Shown: piece after piece, positions 17,502 through 26,236 of the stretch
Position numbering within the stretch: position 1 is the stretch's first letter
How the letters are laid out: each line of letters begins with the position of its first letter
NCBI GenBank assembly: GCA_017463155.1
Contig: JAFTPT010000045.1
Location: 1 to 64,000, forward strand
Source of the DNA: Blautia sp.
Lineage (GTDB): Bacteria; Bacillota; Clostridia; Lachnospirales; Lachnospiraceae
Direction of reading: 5' to 3'
Length of the DNA: 64,000 bases
The notes under the pieces: model-generated
The model's input: the letters and a program-made list of their open reading frames with translations, nothing else
What the model was told of the DNA's origin: nothing
Databases searched by the model: none
Translations under genes and position numbers: made by a program

Positions 17502-18581
17502 ATGAAGCTTCAGCCACTTATGCAGCATTGTCTCGACGATTGGAGCCGGATCAGCGGCCTTGACTTCTGTCTTCTCACCGAGGACGACCAGGTTTTTGCA
17601 TCTACGGGCCAAAGAGCCCTGCCTTCCGCAGGAAAGCTTCAGGAATTCCGGGACAGCGACGATATGTCCCTCGTAAATTCCTCCTGTCTCTTCTTCAAGG
17701 TCATGGATCAGCGCGAGCTTCTCTATCTGCTCCTGGTATATGGAAAGGCGGAAAACGCCCGCACCATCGGCGAGCTGGCTGTCTGCCAGATCCGTTCCCT
17801 GGCCGCCGCCTGCTCTGAAAAGAATGACAAGAGCCAGTTCCTCAAGGATCTTCTTCTCGGGCATTACCGGGACTCCGAGATCGCCTCACGGGCCAGACGG
17901 CTCCATCTTCATCCCGACACGCCCCGGATCCTCTTCCTCATCGAGCCCCGTACGAGGCAGGATGAACATGCACTTGCTACGGTCCGGAACCTGTTCAGCA
18001 GCCGGAGCCGCGATATCGTCCTGGAGATGGATGATTCCAGGATCCTGGTGATCCGTGAACTGACGCAGCCGGCGAACGCCGAAGATCCGGAGCAGACGGC
18101 CTCGATCCTGGTGGACATGCTTGGCACGGAGGCTCTCACACCGGCCTGTGTATCCTACTCAAGGCCCGCCGAAGATCTGACGAGGCTTCCGGACGCCTGG
18201 CGGGAAGCCTGTACAGCGCTCGAGATCGGCCGTACCTTTTACGCGGAGCGGAATGTGTTCGGCTATGACCGTCTGGGGATCGGCAGGCTTATTTACCAGC
18301 TCCCTGACGACATCTGTGAAATGTTTCTGGCGGAGGTCTTCAAGGAACAGTCCCTCGCCGATCTCGACGAGGAATCCCTCATCACGATCAGGACCTTTTT
18401 TGAAAACAACCTCAATATGGCCGAAACGGCACGGCAGCTGTACGTACACCGCAACACGCTGATCTACCGTTTTGAAAAGCTGCAAAAAAAATACGGCCTT
18501 GACATCCGCACCTTTGAGGATGCCCTGACCTTCAAGATCGCCATGCTGGTCACTGACTATATGAAAACGAGAAACAAATAA
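17502..18581 (+). CDS. PucR/CdaR-type helix-turn-helix transcriptional regulator
   Basis: Cytoplasmic DNA-binding regulator of 359 residues. The N-terminal 120 residues resemble a sugar-diacid-type sensing domain (DWSRISGLDFCLLTEDDQVFASTG). The middle is a degenerate GGDEF-like CdaR region. The C-terminus is the PucR HTH (ENNLNMAETARQLYVHRNTLIYRFEKLQKKYGLDIR, about 300-335). Related proteins activate carbohydrate or purine catabolic genes, often including neighbours; here the closest target is the ATPase gene upstream, which is inferred. It lies 54 bases after that gene's terminator. Confidence 0.87.
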   Translation: MKLQPLMQHCLDDWSRISGLDFCLLTEDDQVFASTGQRALPSAGKLQEFRDSDDMSLVNSSCLFFKVMDQRELLYLLLVYGKAENARTIGELAVCQIRSLAAACSEKNDKSQFLKDLLLGHYRDSEIASRARRLHLHPDTPRILFLIEPRTRQDEHALATVRNLFSSRSRDIVLEMDDSRILVIRELTQPANAEDPEQTASILVDMLGTEALTPACVSYSRPAEDLTRLPDAWREACTALEIGRTFYAERNVFGYDRLGIGRLIYQLPDDICEMFLAEVFKEQSLADLDEESLITIRTFFENNLNMAETARQLYVHRNTLIYRFEKLQKKYGLDIRTFEDALTFKIAMLVTDYMKTRNK

Positions 18582-18582
18582 G

Positions 18583-18647
18583 CGGAACGAGGGGACGGTT
18601 CTCCGTTCCAGGGCAAGCCTGGAACGGAGAACCGTCCCCTCGTTCCG
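18583..18647. repeat. 30-bp perfect palindromic hairpin element (REP-like)
   Basis: Two perfect 30-base arms (18583-18612 and 18618-18647) flank a 5-base loop. The arm contains GGGGACGGTTCTCCGTTCC, a sequence type I recall from widespread REP-like palindromes in Clostridia and other bacteria; this recollection needs a search. It begins one base after the regulator stop and lies between two convergent genes, so it may also serve as a bidirectional terminator. It is much longer and more perfect than a normal terminator. Confidence 0.85.
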
Positions 18648-18661
18648 TTGTTTCTATATGA

Positions 18662-19552
18662 TCAATAGTAGGATTCCCAGACGCCGTGCTCGTTGTAATA
18701 GCCGTAATCGGAATTTCCTTCATATTCGCTGTAATCCACGCTCGGATCGTAGGTATCGCCGTTCGGAAGGATCGTACCGCCGCCGCCACCGCCGCCGGTG
18801 CTGCCGGTCGCATCGATCACAGCGTCAGCATTGTAGGAATTGTTCTCATTGTAGTAGACCCACTCGCCGTAATCACTATAGTAACCGTAATCGGGATTGC
18901 CGACGGTACTGTCTGTGTAGCTGGTACCGCCGGAGGAGCTGCTGTCGTAAGAGCTGCCGGAGGAGGAACCGCTGTCGTCATTGCTGTAATCCCTGGCCAG
19001 CGTCTCGCTGTTCTGTGTACTGGACTCCTTGTTGCTGGTCAGGCTCATGTAGCTTAAGTAGGCAGAGCCGTCCTGCACGCGAAGCGAAGCGTTCTCCATA
19101 TCACTGAGATCAATGTAGTAGATCGCATAGGAATTCCCGGACTTGTCAACGACCTTCATATCATGAAGCGTCTTTTCCTGCGTGGGCGGATCGTAGAACA
19201 TCTGGACCTTCTCCGCAGCCTTCACCGTCGTCTCGTTGGGCACCAGGTTGCGGCCCCAGTCTTCCGTATCCGAGATCCGGAGATACACCTCACGTAGCGG
19301 ATTGTTCGTATTGTTGGTGATGAACACATACTTGGACTGCGAAGTCTTGGTTCCGATCATCCTCGGGGCCGGGGTCGATGTGGGCGCCGGGGTCGGTGTA
19401 GGAGTCGCCGTCGGGGTCGGAGTCGCCGTCGGTTCAGGTGTCGCCGTCGGATCCACCTGTACGGCACTCTCTCTCTGCTTTGAAAACGAACAGCCGCCCG
19501 CTGCCAGCATGGCCGCCGCAGCTGCGATGATCAATACCCTTGCATACTTCAT
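18662..19552 (-). CDS. Lipoprotein with Pro/Thr-rich stalk and DYGYY C-terminal repeats
   Basis: Surface lipoprotein of 296 residues and unknown function. A lipobox AAGGC ends the signal peptide (Cys21). Residues 33-65 are a low-complexity PTATPTPTP stalk. Residues 70-165 form a compact beta-rich domain (YVFITNNTNNPLREVYLRISDTEDWGRNLV) that resembles domains found in other clostridial lipoproteins. Then comes a Ser/Gly-rich spacer with seven consecutive Gly, and two copies of N.DYGYY...G.W..YY, the second at the extreme C-terminus. It is the third gene after uppP and glpK with a 23-base gap. Confidence 0.75.
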   Translation of the reverse strand: MKYARVLIIAAAAAMLAAGGCSFSKQRESAVQVDPTATPEPTATPTPTATPTPTPAPTSTPAPRMIGTKTSQSKYVFITNNTNNPLREVYLRISDTEDWGRNLVPNETTVKAAEKVQMFYDPPTQEKTLHDMKVVDKSGNSYAIYYIDLSDMENASLRVQDGSAYLSYMSLTSNKESSTQNSETLARDYSNDDSGSSSGSSYDSSSSGGTSYTDSTVGNPDYGYYSDYGEWVYYNENNSYNADAVIDATGSTGGGGGGGTILPNGDTYDPSVDYSEYEGNSDYGYYNEHGVWESYY

Positions 19553-19575
19553 AATTGCGCTCTCCTTTATTCTTC

Positions 19576-21072
19576 TTATAAATCCTTAGCCCATTCCCTG
19601 GTACAGGAAACTGCCTTTTTCCATCCCTTCAGCAGAAGGAGCCTTCGTTCTTCCGGAAGCTCTGCCTCAAACGTCCTCTCCACCTGCCAGTTGTTCCTGA
19701 TCTCGTCTGCATCGGCCCAGAATCCGGTCGCGAGCCCCGCCAGATAGGCGGCTCCGAGTGCCGTGGTCTCGATACAGCTCGGCCTTGTCACCGAACCCTT
19801 CAGGATATCCGCCTGGAACTGCATCAGAAAATTGTTGGCGCACGCTCCTCCGTCCACCCTAAGAGAACGAAGCGATGTTCCGGCATCCTGCTCCATGGCC
19901 TTGATCACATCGTAGGCCTGATAGGCCAGGGACTCGACCGTAGCCCGGATAAAATGCGCCTTGCCGGCTCCCCGGGTAAGTCCCAGGACCGCGCCTCTCG
20001 CATATTGATCCCAGTATGGTGCTCCAAGCCCGGTAAAGGCCGGTACCACGTACACTCCGTTGGTGTCCGGAACAGAATAACAGTAGATCTCCGACTCAGC
20101 CGCGCTCTCCAGGATCTTCATCTCATCCCGGAGCCACTGGATCGCCGCGCCGGATATGAACACACTGCCCTCCAGGGCATATCCGGGTGACCCGTCCGCG
20201 TTGACTGCAATGGTCGTAAGCATTCCCTGCCCTGACTCCACCGCCTCATTGCCGGTATGCATCAGCAGGAAACAGCCCGTCCCGTATGTATTCTTGACGT
20301 CCCCCTTTTCGAAACAGCACTGACCGAACAGAGCTGCCTGCTGGTCTCCGGCCGCGCCGGATATGGGGATCTGTCTTCCGAGAAGATGCTCACTGGTATA
20401 ACCGTAGACGCAGCTGCTCGGCTTTACCTCCGGCAGCATGCTGCGCGGTATCCCGAAATACGAAAGGAGCTCCTCGTCCCACTGCCGTCTGTGTATGTCA
20501 AAAAGCATTGTACGGGATGCGTTGGTGTAATCCGTAACATGGACTTCCCCTTTTGTCAGCCGCCAGATCAGCCACGTATCGACCGTTCCGAAAAGCAGGT
20601 CTCCTCTCTCTGCCGCCTCCCTGGCCCCGTCCACATGATCCAGGATCCACCGTACCTTGGTGGCGGAAAAATAGGCATCCGGGATCAGGCCGGTCTTCCT
20701 GCGGATCACATCCGTCATTCCGTCTTTTTCGATCTGCTCGATCATGTCCGCCGTCCGTCTGCACTGCCAGACGATGGCGGGAAAGACCGGATTTCCGGAT
20801 CGTCTGTCCCAGACGATCGTGGTCTCTCTCTGATTGGTGATCCCGATGGAATCAATATCATCCGAATCCGCGCCGATCTGGCTCATGGCCTCCATGGCTA
20901 CCGCCATCTGGGAGGACCAGATCTCATGAGGATCATGTTCCACCCATCCGGGCTGCGGATAATACTGCGTAAATTCTTTTTTTGCCAGACTGCAGATCCT
21001 GCCTTCCTTGTCGAACAGGATGCAGCGGGAACTGGTCGTCCCCTGATCCAGCGCCATCACATATCTAGCCAT
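19576..21072 (-). CDS. glpK: Glycerol kinase
   Basis: Phosphorylates glycerol to sn-glycerol 3-phosphate in the cytoplasm. The 498 residues begin [18 protein letters not shown] and contain the GlpK signatures [57 protein letters not shown] and [17 protein letters not shown]. Length is typical. It sits 18 bases after uppP, an unusual partner, and no glycerol facilitator or glycerol 3-phosphate dehydrogenase gene is next to it. Confidence 0.96.
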   Translation of the reverse strand: MARYVMALDQGTTSSRCILFDKEGRICSLAKKEFTQYYPQPGWVEHDPHEIWSSQMAVAMEAMSQIGADSDDIDSIGITNQRETTIVWDRRSGNPVFPAIVWQCRRTADMIEQIEKDGMTDVIRRKTGLIPDAYFSATKVRWILDHVDGAREAAERGDLLFGTVDTWLIWRLTKGEVHVTDYTNASRTMLFDIHRRQWDEELLSYFGIPRSMLPEVKPSSCVYGYTSEHLLGRQIPISGAAGDQQAALFGQCCFEKGDVKNTYGTGCFLLMHTGNEAVESGQGMLTTIAVNADGSPGYALEGSVFISGAAIQWLRDEMKILESAAESEIYCYSVPDTNGVYVVPAFTGLGAPYWDQYARGAVLGLTRGAGKAHFIRATVESLAYQAYDVIKAMEQDAGTSLRSLRVDGGACANNFLMQFQADILKGSVTRPSCIETTALGAAYLAGLATGFWADADEIRNNWQVERTFEAELPEERRLLLLKGWKKAVSCTREWAKDL

Positions 21073-21090
21073 ATGCTATCCTTCCATGTG

Positions 21091-21993
21091 TTATGCGAGC
21101 ATCGTTTTTGCTGCGAAATAGACCAGCACCAGAAGTCCCAGTACGATCCGGTACCAGCCGAAGGCCTTGAAATCATGCTTCTTGATGTAGCCCATCAGGA
21201 ACTTGATGGCCAGGATCGAGACTCCGAACGCCACCACACAGCCGGTGAGCAGGTACACGGTCTCCGCGGTACTGAACGCAAAGCCGAACTTCAAAAGCTT
21301 CAGAAGGCTGGCTCCGAACATGACGGGGATCGCCAGGAAGAAGGTGAACTCCGCCGCCACCGTCCGGGACGTCCCTGCCAGGATACCTCCGATGATGGTC
21401 GCGCCGGACCTTGAAGTACCGGGGATCACCGAAAGGACCTGGAAAAGACCTATGATCAGCGCTGTCCTGAAGCTCAGCTTTGAAAGGTTTGTACAGGTCG
21501 GTCTCCGGCTGCGGTTGTAATTCTCCACAAGGATGAACAGGACGCCGTACACGATCAGCATGATCGCAACGACGATATAGTTGTTGAATTTTTCTTCGAT
21601 AAGATCGTTGAACGGAAGCGCAACAATGATCGTCGGGATACACGCGACGATGATCTTGAACCAGAGGATCCATTTTCTGCGATCGCAGAACCTCTCGATA
21701 AAAGTGAGCAGCAATCTGGCCCAGCCGGGCTTTTTCGCGATCGCGGCTCTTTTGCGCGGAGAGATCTCACGGATCCGGAACGGCCAGAGCTTTTTCCAGT
21801 ACAGGACCACCACGGCCAGGATCGCGCCAAGCTGGATCACCACCAGGAAGACCTCCCGGAAATCCTCCGATACCTGCAGATGGATAAACTCATCCACGAG
21901 GATCATATGGCCGGTACTGCTGATGGGAAGCCACTCGGTGATACCCTCCACGATCCCCAGCAGGATCACTTTAAACAGTTCAAGAATGTCCAT
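21091..21993 (-). CDS. uppP: Undecaprenyl-diphosphatase (UppP/BacA)
   Basis: Integral membrane phosphatase that recycles undecaprenyl pyrophosphate for cell-wall synthesis; overproduction of the family gives bacitracin resistance. The 300 residues have about eight membrane segments and the two catalytic motifs: [17 protein letters not shown] near 16-32 (with the conserved Glu and Ser/His residues) and [10 protein letters not shown] near 191-200. It is the first gene of the uppP-glpK-lipoprotein run and has a good promoter at 22031-22059. Confidence 0.95.
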   Translation of the reverse strand: MDILELFKVILLGIVEGITEWLPISSTGHMILVDEFIHLQVSEDFREVFLVVIQLGAILAVVVLYWKKLWPFRIREISPRKRAAIAKKPGWARLLLTFIERFCDRRKWILWFKIIVACIPTIIVALPFNDLIEEKFNNYIVVAIMLIVYGVLFILVENYNRSRRPTCTNLSKLSFRTALIIGLFQVLSVIPGTSRSGATIIGGILAGTSRTVAAEFTFFLAIPVMFGASLLKLLKFGFAFSTAETVYLLTGCVVAFGVSILAIKFLMGYIKKHDFKAFGWYRIVLGLLVLVYFAAKTMLA

Positions 21994-22030
21994 AATTCCG
22001 TTCTCCAGATATTCTCAGTATTACATATAA

Positions 22031-22059
22031 AGTGTATCATTTCTTTTGGCCGGATGCAA
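22031..22059 (-). promoter_or_regulatory. Promoter of uppP
   Basis: On the minus strand TTGCAT (22059-22054), a 17-base spacer and TACACT (22036-22031), followed after about 35 bases by the uppP start. Confidence 0.65.
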
Positions 22060-22099
22060 TATGATTCCTTCGATAAGTTTACGTAAGTTTGCATAAAAA

Positions 22100-22846
22100 T
22101 CAATAGTTGCTGAGCTCCCAGATCCCCGCATTCTCGTTGTTCAGAAGGATCTCGCTGCGGTATCCGTCCCTGAGGTCCTCCATCCCGAAGATCTTCATGG
22201 CGTCCGCCCCTCTGGCATTGGCCTGGCCGTAAAGGTCCGCCGGTTTTTCAAAATGCACACACATATAATAGGCACCGTCAAAGGCGGCCGTATCGGAATC
22301 CTCCAGCTCCAGGAGATAATCCAGGACACCCTTGTAGCCTCCGTTGAACTCCTGCCTTAGGTAGGCGATCTGGCCGTCCGCGTTCTTCCAGTCATAGCCG
22401 TTGTCCCCGCACCATTTTTTGAGCGCGGACCACCTCTCGGCATGCCACTGGAACAAACCGTAGCTCGTGCCGTGATCCCCTACGATGGTATAATTATAAT
22501 TTGATTCATGGCTTGCGTTCGCGAGGACCGCGCAGGCCGCCGCATGGTTGAAGCCGAAGTTGTCGCGCAGAGAATTATAGATATACTGCATGACCTCGTT
22601 GCCGTTGATCTTCGAGCTGTCCTCCTCCACATACTCCGAGAGCCGGGCGTCCGGATCGACTTCCTTTTCGGTATATCCTTCCGGCCTGCTTAAGCTTCCC
22701 TCCATATACGCGTCGGAGCCTTCAGCCCCTGTCCCTGCCTGCTCCGGCTGTACCGCATCCTCACCCCGTGCCGGAAAAGCCGGCAGGATGAGCAGGCAGA
22801 GCGCCAGTCGGACGGCAGCTCTCTTTTTACTCATCTTCTTTTTCAT
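22100..22846 (-). CDS. Secreted phage-tail-lysozyme-domain protein
   Basis: Exported peptidoglycan-cleaving candidate of 248 residues. The signal peptide is about residues 1-29 (KKRAAVRLALCLLILPAFPARG). The core resembles the phage tail lysozyme family: VMQYIYNSLRDNFGFNHAAACAVLANASHESNYNY with the probable catalytic Glu in SHESN, then GTSYGLFQWHAERW and QIAYLRQEF. No other phage genes are near, so it is probably a cellular wall hydrolase. Its ATG overlaps the TGA of the epimerase gene by 4 bases, so the two are translationally coupled although functionally unrelated at first sight. Confidence 0.8.
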   Translation of the reverse strand: MKKKMSKKRAAVRLALCLLILPAFPARGEDAVQPEQAGTGAEGSDAYMEGSLSRPEGYTEKEVDPDARLSEYVEEDSSKINGNEVMQYIYNSLRDNFGFNHAAACAVLANASHESNYNYTIVGDHGTSYGLFQWHAERWSALKKWCGDNGYDWKNADGQIAYLRQEFNGGYKGVLDYLLELEDSDTAAFDGAYYMCVHFEKPADLYGQANARGADAMKIFGMEDLRDGYRSEILLNNENAGIWELSNY

Positions 22847-23715
22847 CCGAACACCCTTCTCATAAATGCCACGGACTCTTTTGCGTCGCGGTCGAGCCGT
22901 TCCTCCGAGACATCCGTAAACAGATCCCGCCAGACACGGATATCCTTTCCGACCTGTCCGCCGTGGATCACGAACGGCTCCATGACGATCGTGCCGTCAT
23001 AACCGATCTCATGAAGTGTATCTGCGATCTCCTTCCAGTCGATCAGGTGTCCCTGGCCGGGAACCTTCCGGTTGTTCTCACCCACATGGAGATGCCCCAG
23101 ATAGCTGCCCGCGGTCAGGATCGCATCCCGGAAGCTGTCCTCCTCGATACACATGTGGTAGGTATCCAGCATGACCTTCACGTTCGGCTTGTCGACCGCC
23201 TTCACATAGTCCAGGCACTCCTTCGCCGAATTGATCAGGTACCCTTCGTGGCGGTTCAGGGACTCCATGCCCAGCGTCGTGATCCCGAAGCTCTCCGCCA
23301 TATCGGCCAGGGCCTTCATATTCCGGATACTTCTGTCAAGATCTGCGGCCTTGTCAAATTCTTTGGTATAATCCACCGGCCAGTAGCCGTACAGGCCGCC
23401 GCCGACCGTGGTGATGCCGAGCTTTTCGAGTACAGCGAAGGTCTTCTTCCAGAAATCCATCGCGTTCTGTACGATCGCCGGATCTTCGCTGGCAATGCTT
23501 TCCTCCGGACGCGGCCCGTATCCGCCGGTCAGGAGAACGCCGTTCTCATCCGCCGCCGACTTCAGTGCCAGGACGTCCTTTTCCGGGAGGTCCTTCAGTC
23601 CCGCGCAGGAGATCTCCAGGATATCAAAGCCGAGGGAGGCCACCTTCTTTGGAAAAGGCGTATAATCCACGCCCCATTCTTTTGCCCAGTATGCATAATA
23701 GATTCCGTATTTCAT
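22843..23715 (-). CDS. Ketose 3-epimerase (D-psicose/D-allulose 3-epimerase type)
   Basis: TIM-barrel epimerase that interconverts ketoses at C3, such as D-fructose and D-allulose. The 290 residues follow the Agrobacterium D-psicose 3-epimerase pattern as I remember it from end to end: MKYGIYYAYWAKEW at the start, metal ligands Glu151 (GMESLNR), Asp184 (VMLDTYHMCIEEDSF), His210 (GHLHVGENNR) and Glu246 (VMEPFV). Glu151 and Glu246 are also the catalytic pair. I chose the ATG at 23715, which follows AGGAGG, over a longer reading frame. D-tagatose 3-epimerase or L-ribulose 3-epimerase activity is also possible. Confidence 0.87.
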   Translation of the reverse strand: MKYGIYYAYWAKEWGVDYTPFPKKVASLGFDILEISCAGLKDLPEKDVLALKSAADENGVLLTGGYGPRPEESIASEDPAIVQNAMDFWKKTFAVLEKLGITTVGGGLYGYWPVDYTKEFDKAADLDRSIRNMKALADMAESFGITTLGMESLNRHEGYLINSAKECLDYVKAVDKPNVKVMLDTYHMCIEEDSFRDAILTAGSYLGHLHVGENNRKVPGQGHLIDWKEIADTLHEIGYDGTIVMEPFVIHGGQVGKDIRVWRDLFTDVSEERLDRDAKESVAFMRRVFG

Positions 23716-23817
23716 CGATCCATCCTCCTGTCTTGTTGTCCCAATGCAAGGCAAATAAGGTCATCGACACGACAGAAAGCACTGCCTGATGCCAATGACC
23801 CATATCGTTCTGTTTTG

Positions 23818-23847
23818 ATTATACTCCCGTATCTTCCCGGTTGTAAA
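23818..23847 (-). promoter_or_regulatory. Promoter of the epimerase-lysozyme operon
   Basis: On the minus strand TTTACA (23847-23842), an 18-base spacer and TATAAT (23823-23818). The 5' leader would be about 95 bases and holds no obvious known riboswitch. Confidence 0.65.
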
Positions 23848-23899
23848 GCAGACTTTACCCGTCCGTTTTACGTTTATTGCTGCAGAAAGATGCCGTTTT

Positions 23900-26227
23900 T
23901 CAGTGCCTGCGGCGTCTGTACAGTGCGCCGGTCACGATCCCTGCCGCGATCACAAGAACAGACGCTCCGAGAAGAAGCCAGGTATCCCGTCCGTATTCCG
24001 ACAGCGCTTTTCCGGAGGGGAGCTCCCCTTCCTCCTCTGCCTCTTCCTCGGCAACGGTCCTGTCGTCGCCGTGCATTCCCTGACCGTCCCTGACTTCAGA
24101 CATCTCCGCACCCGGTGTTCCGGTCATCTCCGGCATCCCCTCCCCGGGTGTCCCGGTCATCTCAGGAAACTCACCGTTCTCCGGCATCTCAGGCATTCCG
24201 GTCATCTCCGGCATTCCTTCGCCCGGCGTCCCGGTCATCTCCGGCATTCCTGTACCGTCCTGTATCTCCATACCTTCAGGTCTCTGCGGTCTTTCGGACG
24301 TCTCCGTACTGTCGTTCTCCGAAGTCTGTTTTTTATGGCTTCCGTGGCGGCCGTTCATACCGCCGTTCCCCTGCGCTTCTCCAGTCTCCGTGCTGCCCTG
24401 GAAGTCACTCCGGCCGCCTCCGTTCATACTGCCCATTCCGCCGCCATGGTTCATACCGCCGGCTGCTCCGGACGAGATTACCGTCTGGTCGAACGTGATC
24501 TCTTCCTCTGTTTCCCCGACGGAAAGCGTATAGGTCTCACCGACCGCCAGCTCCGGTATACTGATCGTCACGGCGGTAAAGCCGCAGGGAACGGTCTGCG
24601 AAAAGATCTCGCTGCCGCTTTCGTCGGTGATGACGACCGTCGAATCATCGTCCGTCTGTGCGGTCAGTACATAGGTGACCGAGGGCTGCTCGGATTCATC
24701 GGAAATCTCTTCCAGCATGGAACTGCCTCCCGAGGCCAGAACGGAACCGCCGTCGATGATACAGCTTCCTCCGTTCTCACTCCCGTAATCAAGGGCATTG
24801 TTGCTGCCGCTGCCGTTGAGGCTGACCAGCACTGTTCCGCCTGTGATACGGATATCTCCGTTGGAATCGATGCCGTCCGAATCACGGCCGTTTGCGTTGA
24901 CGATCGTGAGGGTGCCCCCGCTGATCGTCACCGTGGGCGTTTCCTCCGACTCATTCTCATTCGCCGGTTCCATATTCATACCGCCCGCCGGCGCTTCTTT
25001 TTCCCCGGCGGATGGCGTTGTCTCCGCTGCCTCTGCAGGCTCCTCCCCGGCGGATGGCGTTATCTCCGCTGCCTCTGCAGGCTCCTCCCCGGCAGATGGC
25101 GTTGTCTCCGCAGGTTCTTCCTCATCCGCAGTGGGCGTGATCCCGTCTTCCTCCGTATTCCGGGAAAATCCTCCGGCTCCCATGCCATGGCCCATCATAC
25201 CCATGCCGAAGCCGCTGCTTCCGCCGTTCGCGTTCAATCCGTCATCCTCCGGGTGGATCGTGACATCCCCGCCGGCCATGTCGATCTGCGGTGCCTCGAT
25301 CCCTTCGTAGCATTCATTGATCAGGATCGTTCCATCGCTGATTTCGATCCGTGTGTCGGAATGAATTCCATCATCCCCTGCTGAGATCGTAAGCGTTCCG
25401 TCAAGGATCGTGATATCGCCGGCCGCATGCACGGCGTCGTCCGCTGCTTCGATGGTGATCTCTCCATCCTCCACATACAGATATCCATTTTCACCGGCGA
25501 CCGCCAGGCCGTCGTCACCTGCTGTCAGGGTCAGAGTCCCCGCGGCGATCCGGACACTGTCGTTTGCGTGGATCGCATCCTGGGAAGCCTCCACCGAAAT
25601 CGTTCCGCCTGTAATGACAAGATCATCGTTGCAGGCAATGCCATGCTTGTTTCCTCCCGTGACCGTCAGGCTTCCGGAGCCGTTGATCGTCAGGTCATCG
25701 TGGGAAAAGATCACGCCGTCGGTCCCATCCTCCAGAGCTTCCTCACTGTACTCCGTACCGCTGCTAAAGGTATTCTCCGTTCCCTCTCCGAGCGTCAGAA
25801 ATACCTTGTCCGCCTGATCCACACGAAGACACGCGTCATCCGAACATTGAACGGATACACCGTCCAGCAGGATCCATACCTTGGAGGAATCATACGCGTC
25901 GACGACGATGCTGCCGTCCGAGAGTTCTCCGCTGACCACGTAGTATCCACCGTTCGCGATCACGACATTTCCATCCAGCACATAGGCCCCGGAGCCGGAG
26001 ATTTCCGCGTCATCGCCGGAAAGAGTGATCTTCACAGCCTTTGCGGTATCCCAGCTTCCATCCAGATCGTTCGCGGTAAAGACCGAGCTTCCCTCGTAGG
26101 TCTCCGCGTCCTCATCCACTGTTTTCTGGATACCAAGAGCCTCTCCATTCATAAAAAGGACCGTCAGGAGCATCGCCGCGATGATCACCGCTATACATAT
26201 TCTGTCAAATCGATTATGCGTTGACAT
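23900..26227 (-). CDS. Cthe_2159-type carbohydrate-binding beta-helix surface protein
   Basis: Cell-surface protein of 775 residues. An N-terminal membrane/signal segment (about 8-28) is followed by a right-handed beta-helix built of repeated turns such as GSGSLTVTGGNKHGIACNDDLVITGGTISVEASQDAIHAND, the hallmark of the Cthe_2159 family (DUF4353; the Clostridium thermocellum protein binds acidic polysaccharides). The helix is interrupted near 330-420 by a Glu/Ala/Thr-rich insert with 14-residue repeats (TPSAGEEPAEAAE). A PEMTGTPGEGM repeat region (about 650-735) leads to a C-terminal membrane anchor ending RRRRH. It closes the VTC-DUF4956 operon, starting 9 bases after the DUF4956 stop. Confidence 0.82.
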   Translation of the reverse strand: MSTHNRFDRICIAVIIAAMLLTVLFMNGEALGIQKTVDEDAETYEGSSVFTANDLDGSWDTAKAVKITLSGDDAEISGSGAYVLDGNVVIANGGYYVVSGELSDGSIVVDAYDSSKVWILLDGVSVQCSDDACLRVDQADKVFLTLGEGTENTFSSGTEYSEEALEDGTDGVIFSHDDLTINGSGSLTVTGGNKHGIACNDDLVITGGTISVEASQDAIHANDSVRIAAGTLTLTAGDDGLAVAGENGYLYVEDGEITIEAADDAVHAAGDITILDGTLTISAGDDGIHSDTRIEISDGTILINECYEGIEAPQIDMAGGDVTIHPEDDGLNANGGSSGFGMGMMGHGMGAGGFSRNTEEDGITPTADEEEPAETTPSAGEEPAEAAEITPSAGEEPAEAAETTPSAGEKEAPAGGMNMEPANENESEETPTVTISGGTLTIVNANGRDSDGIDSNGDIRITGGTVLVSLNGSGSNNALDYGSENGGSCIIDGGSVLASGGSSMLEEISDESEQPSVTYVLTAQTDDDSTVVITDESGSEIFSQTVPCGFTAVTISIPELAVGETYTLSVGETEEEITFDQTVISSGAAGGMNHGGGMGSMNGGGRSDFQGSTETGEAQGNGGMNGRHGSHKKQTSENDSTETSERPQRPEGMEIQDGTGMPEMTGTPGEGMPEMTGMPEMPENGEFPEMTGTPGEGMPEMTGTPGAEMSEVRDGQGMHGDDRTVAEEEAEEEGELPSGKALSEYGRDTWLLLGASVLVIAAGIVTGALYRRRRH

Positions 26228-26236
26228 ATGTTATCA

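Noticed and set aside
19371..19450. Short tandem repeats as a possible CRISPR array
   Set aside because: The repeats encode the PTATPTP stalk in frame, with no unique spacers or cas genes.
22100..22846. Prophage remnant suggested by the phage-tail-lysozyme domain
   Set aside because: No integrase, capsid, tail or attachment sites are near; the protein has a signal peptide and sits in a cellular operon.
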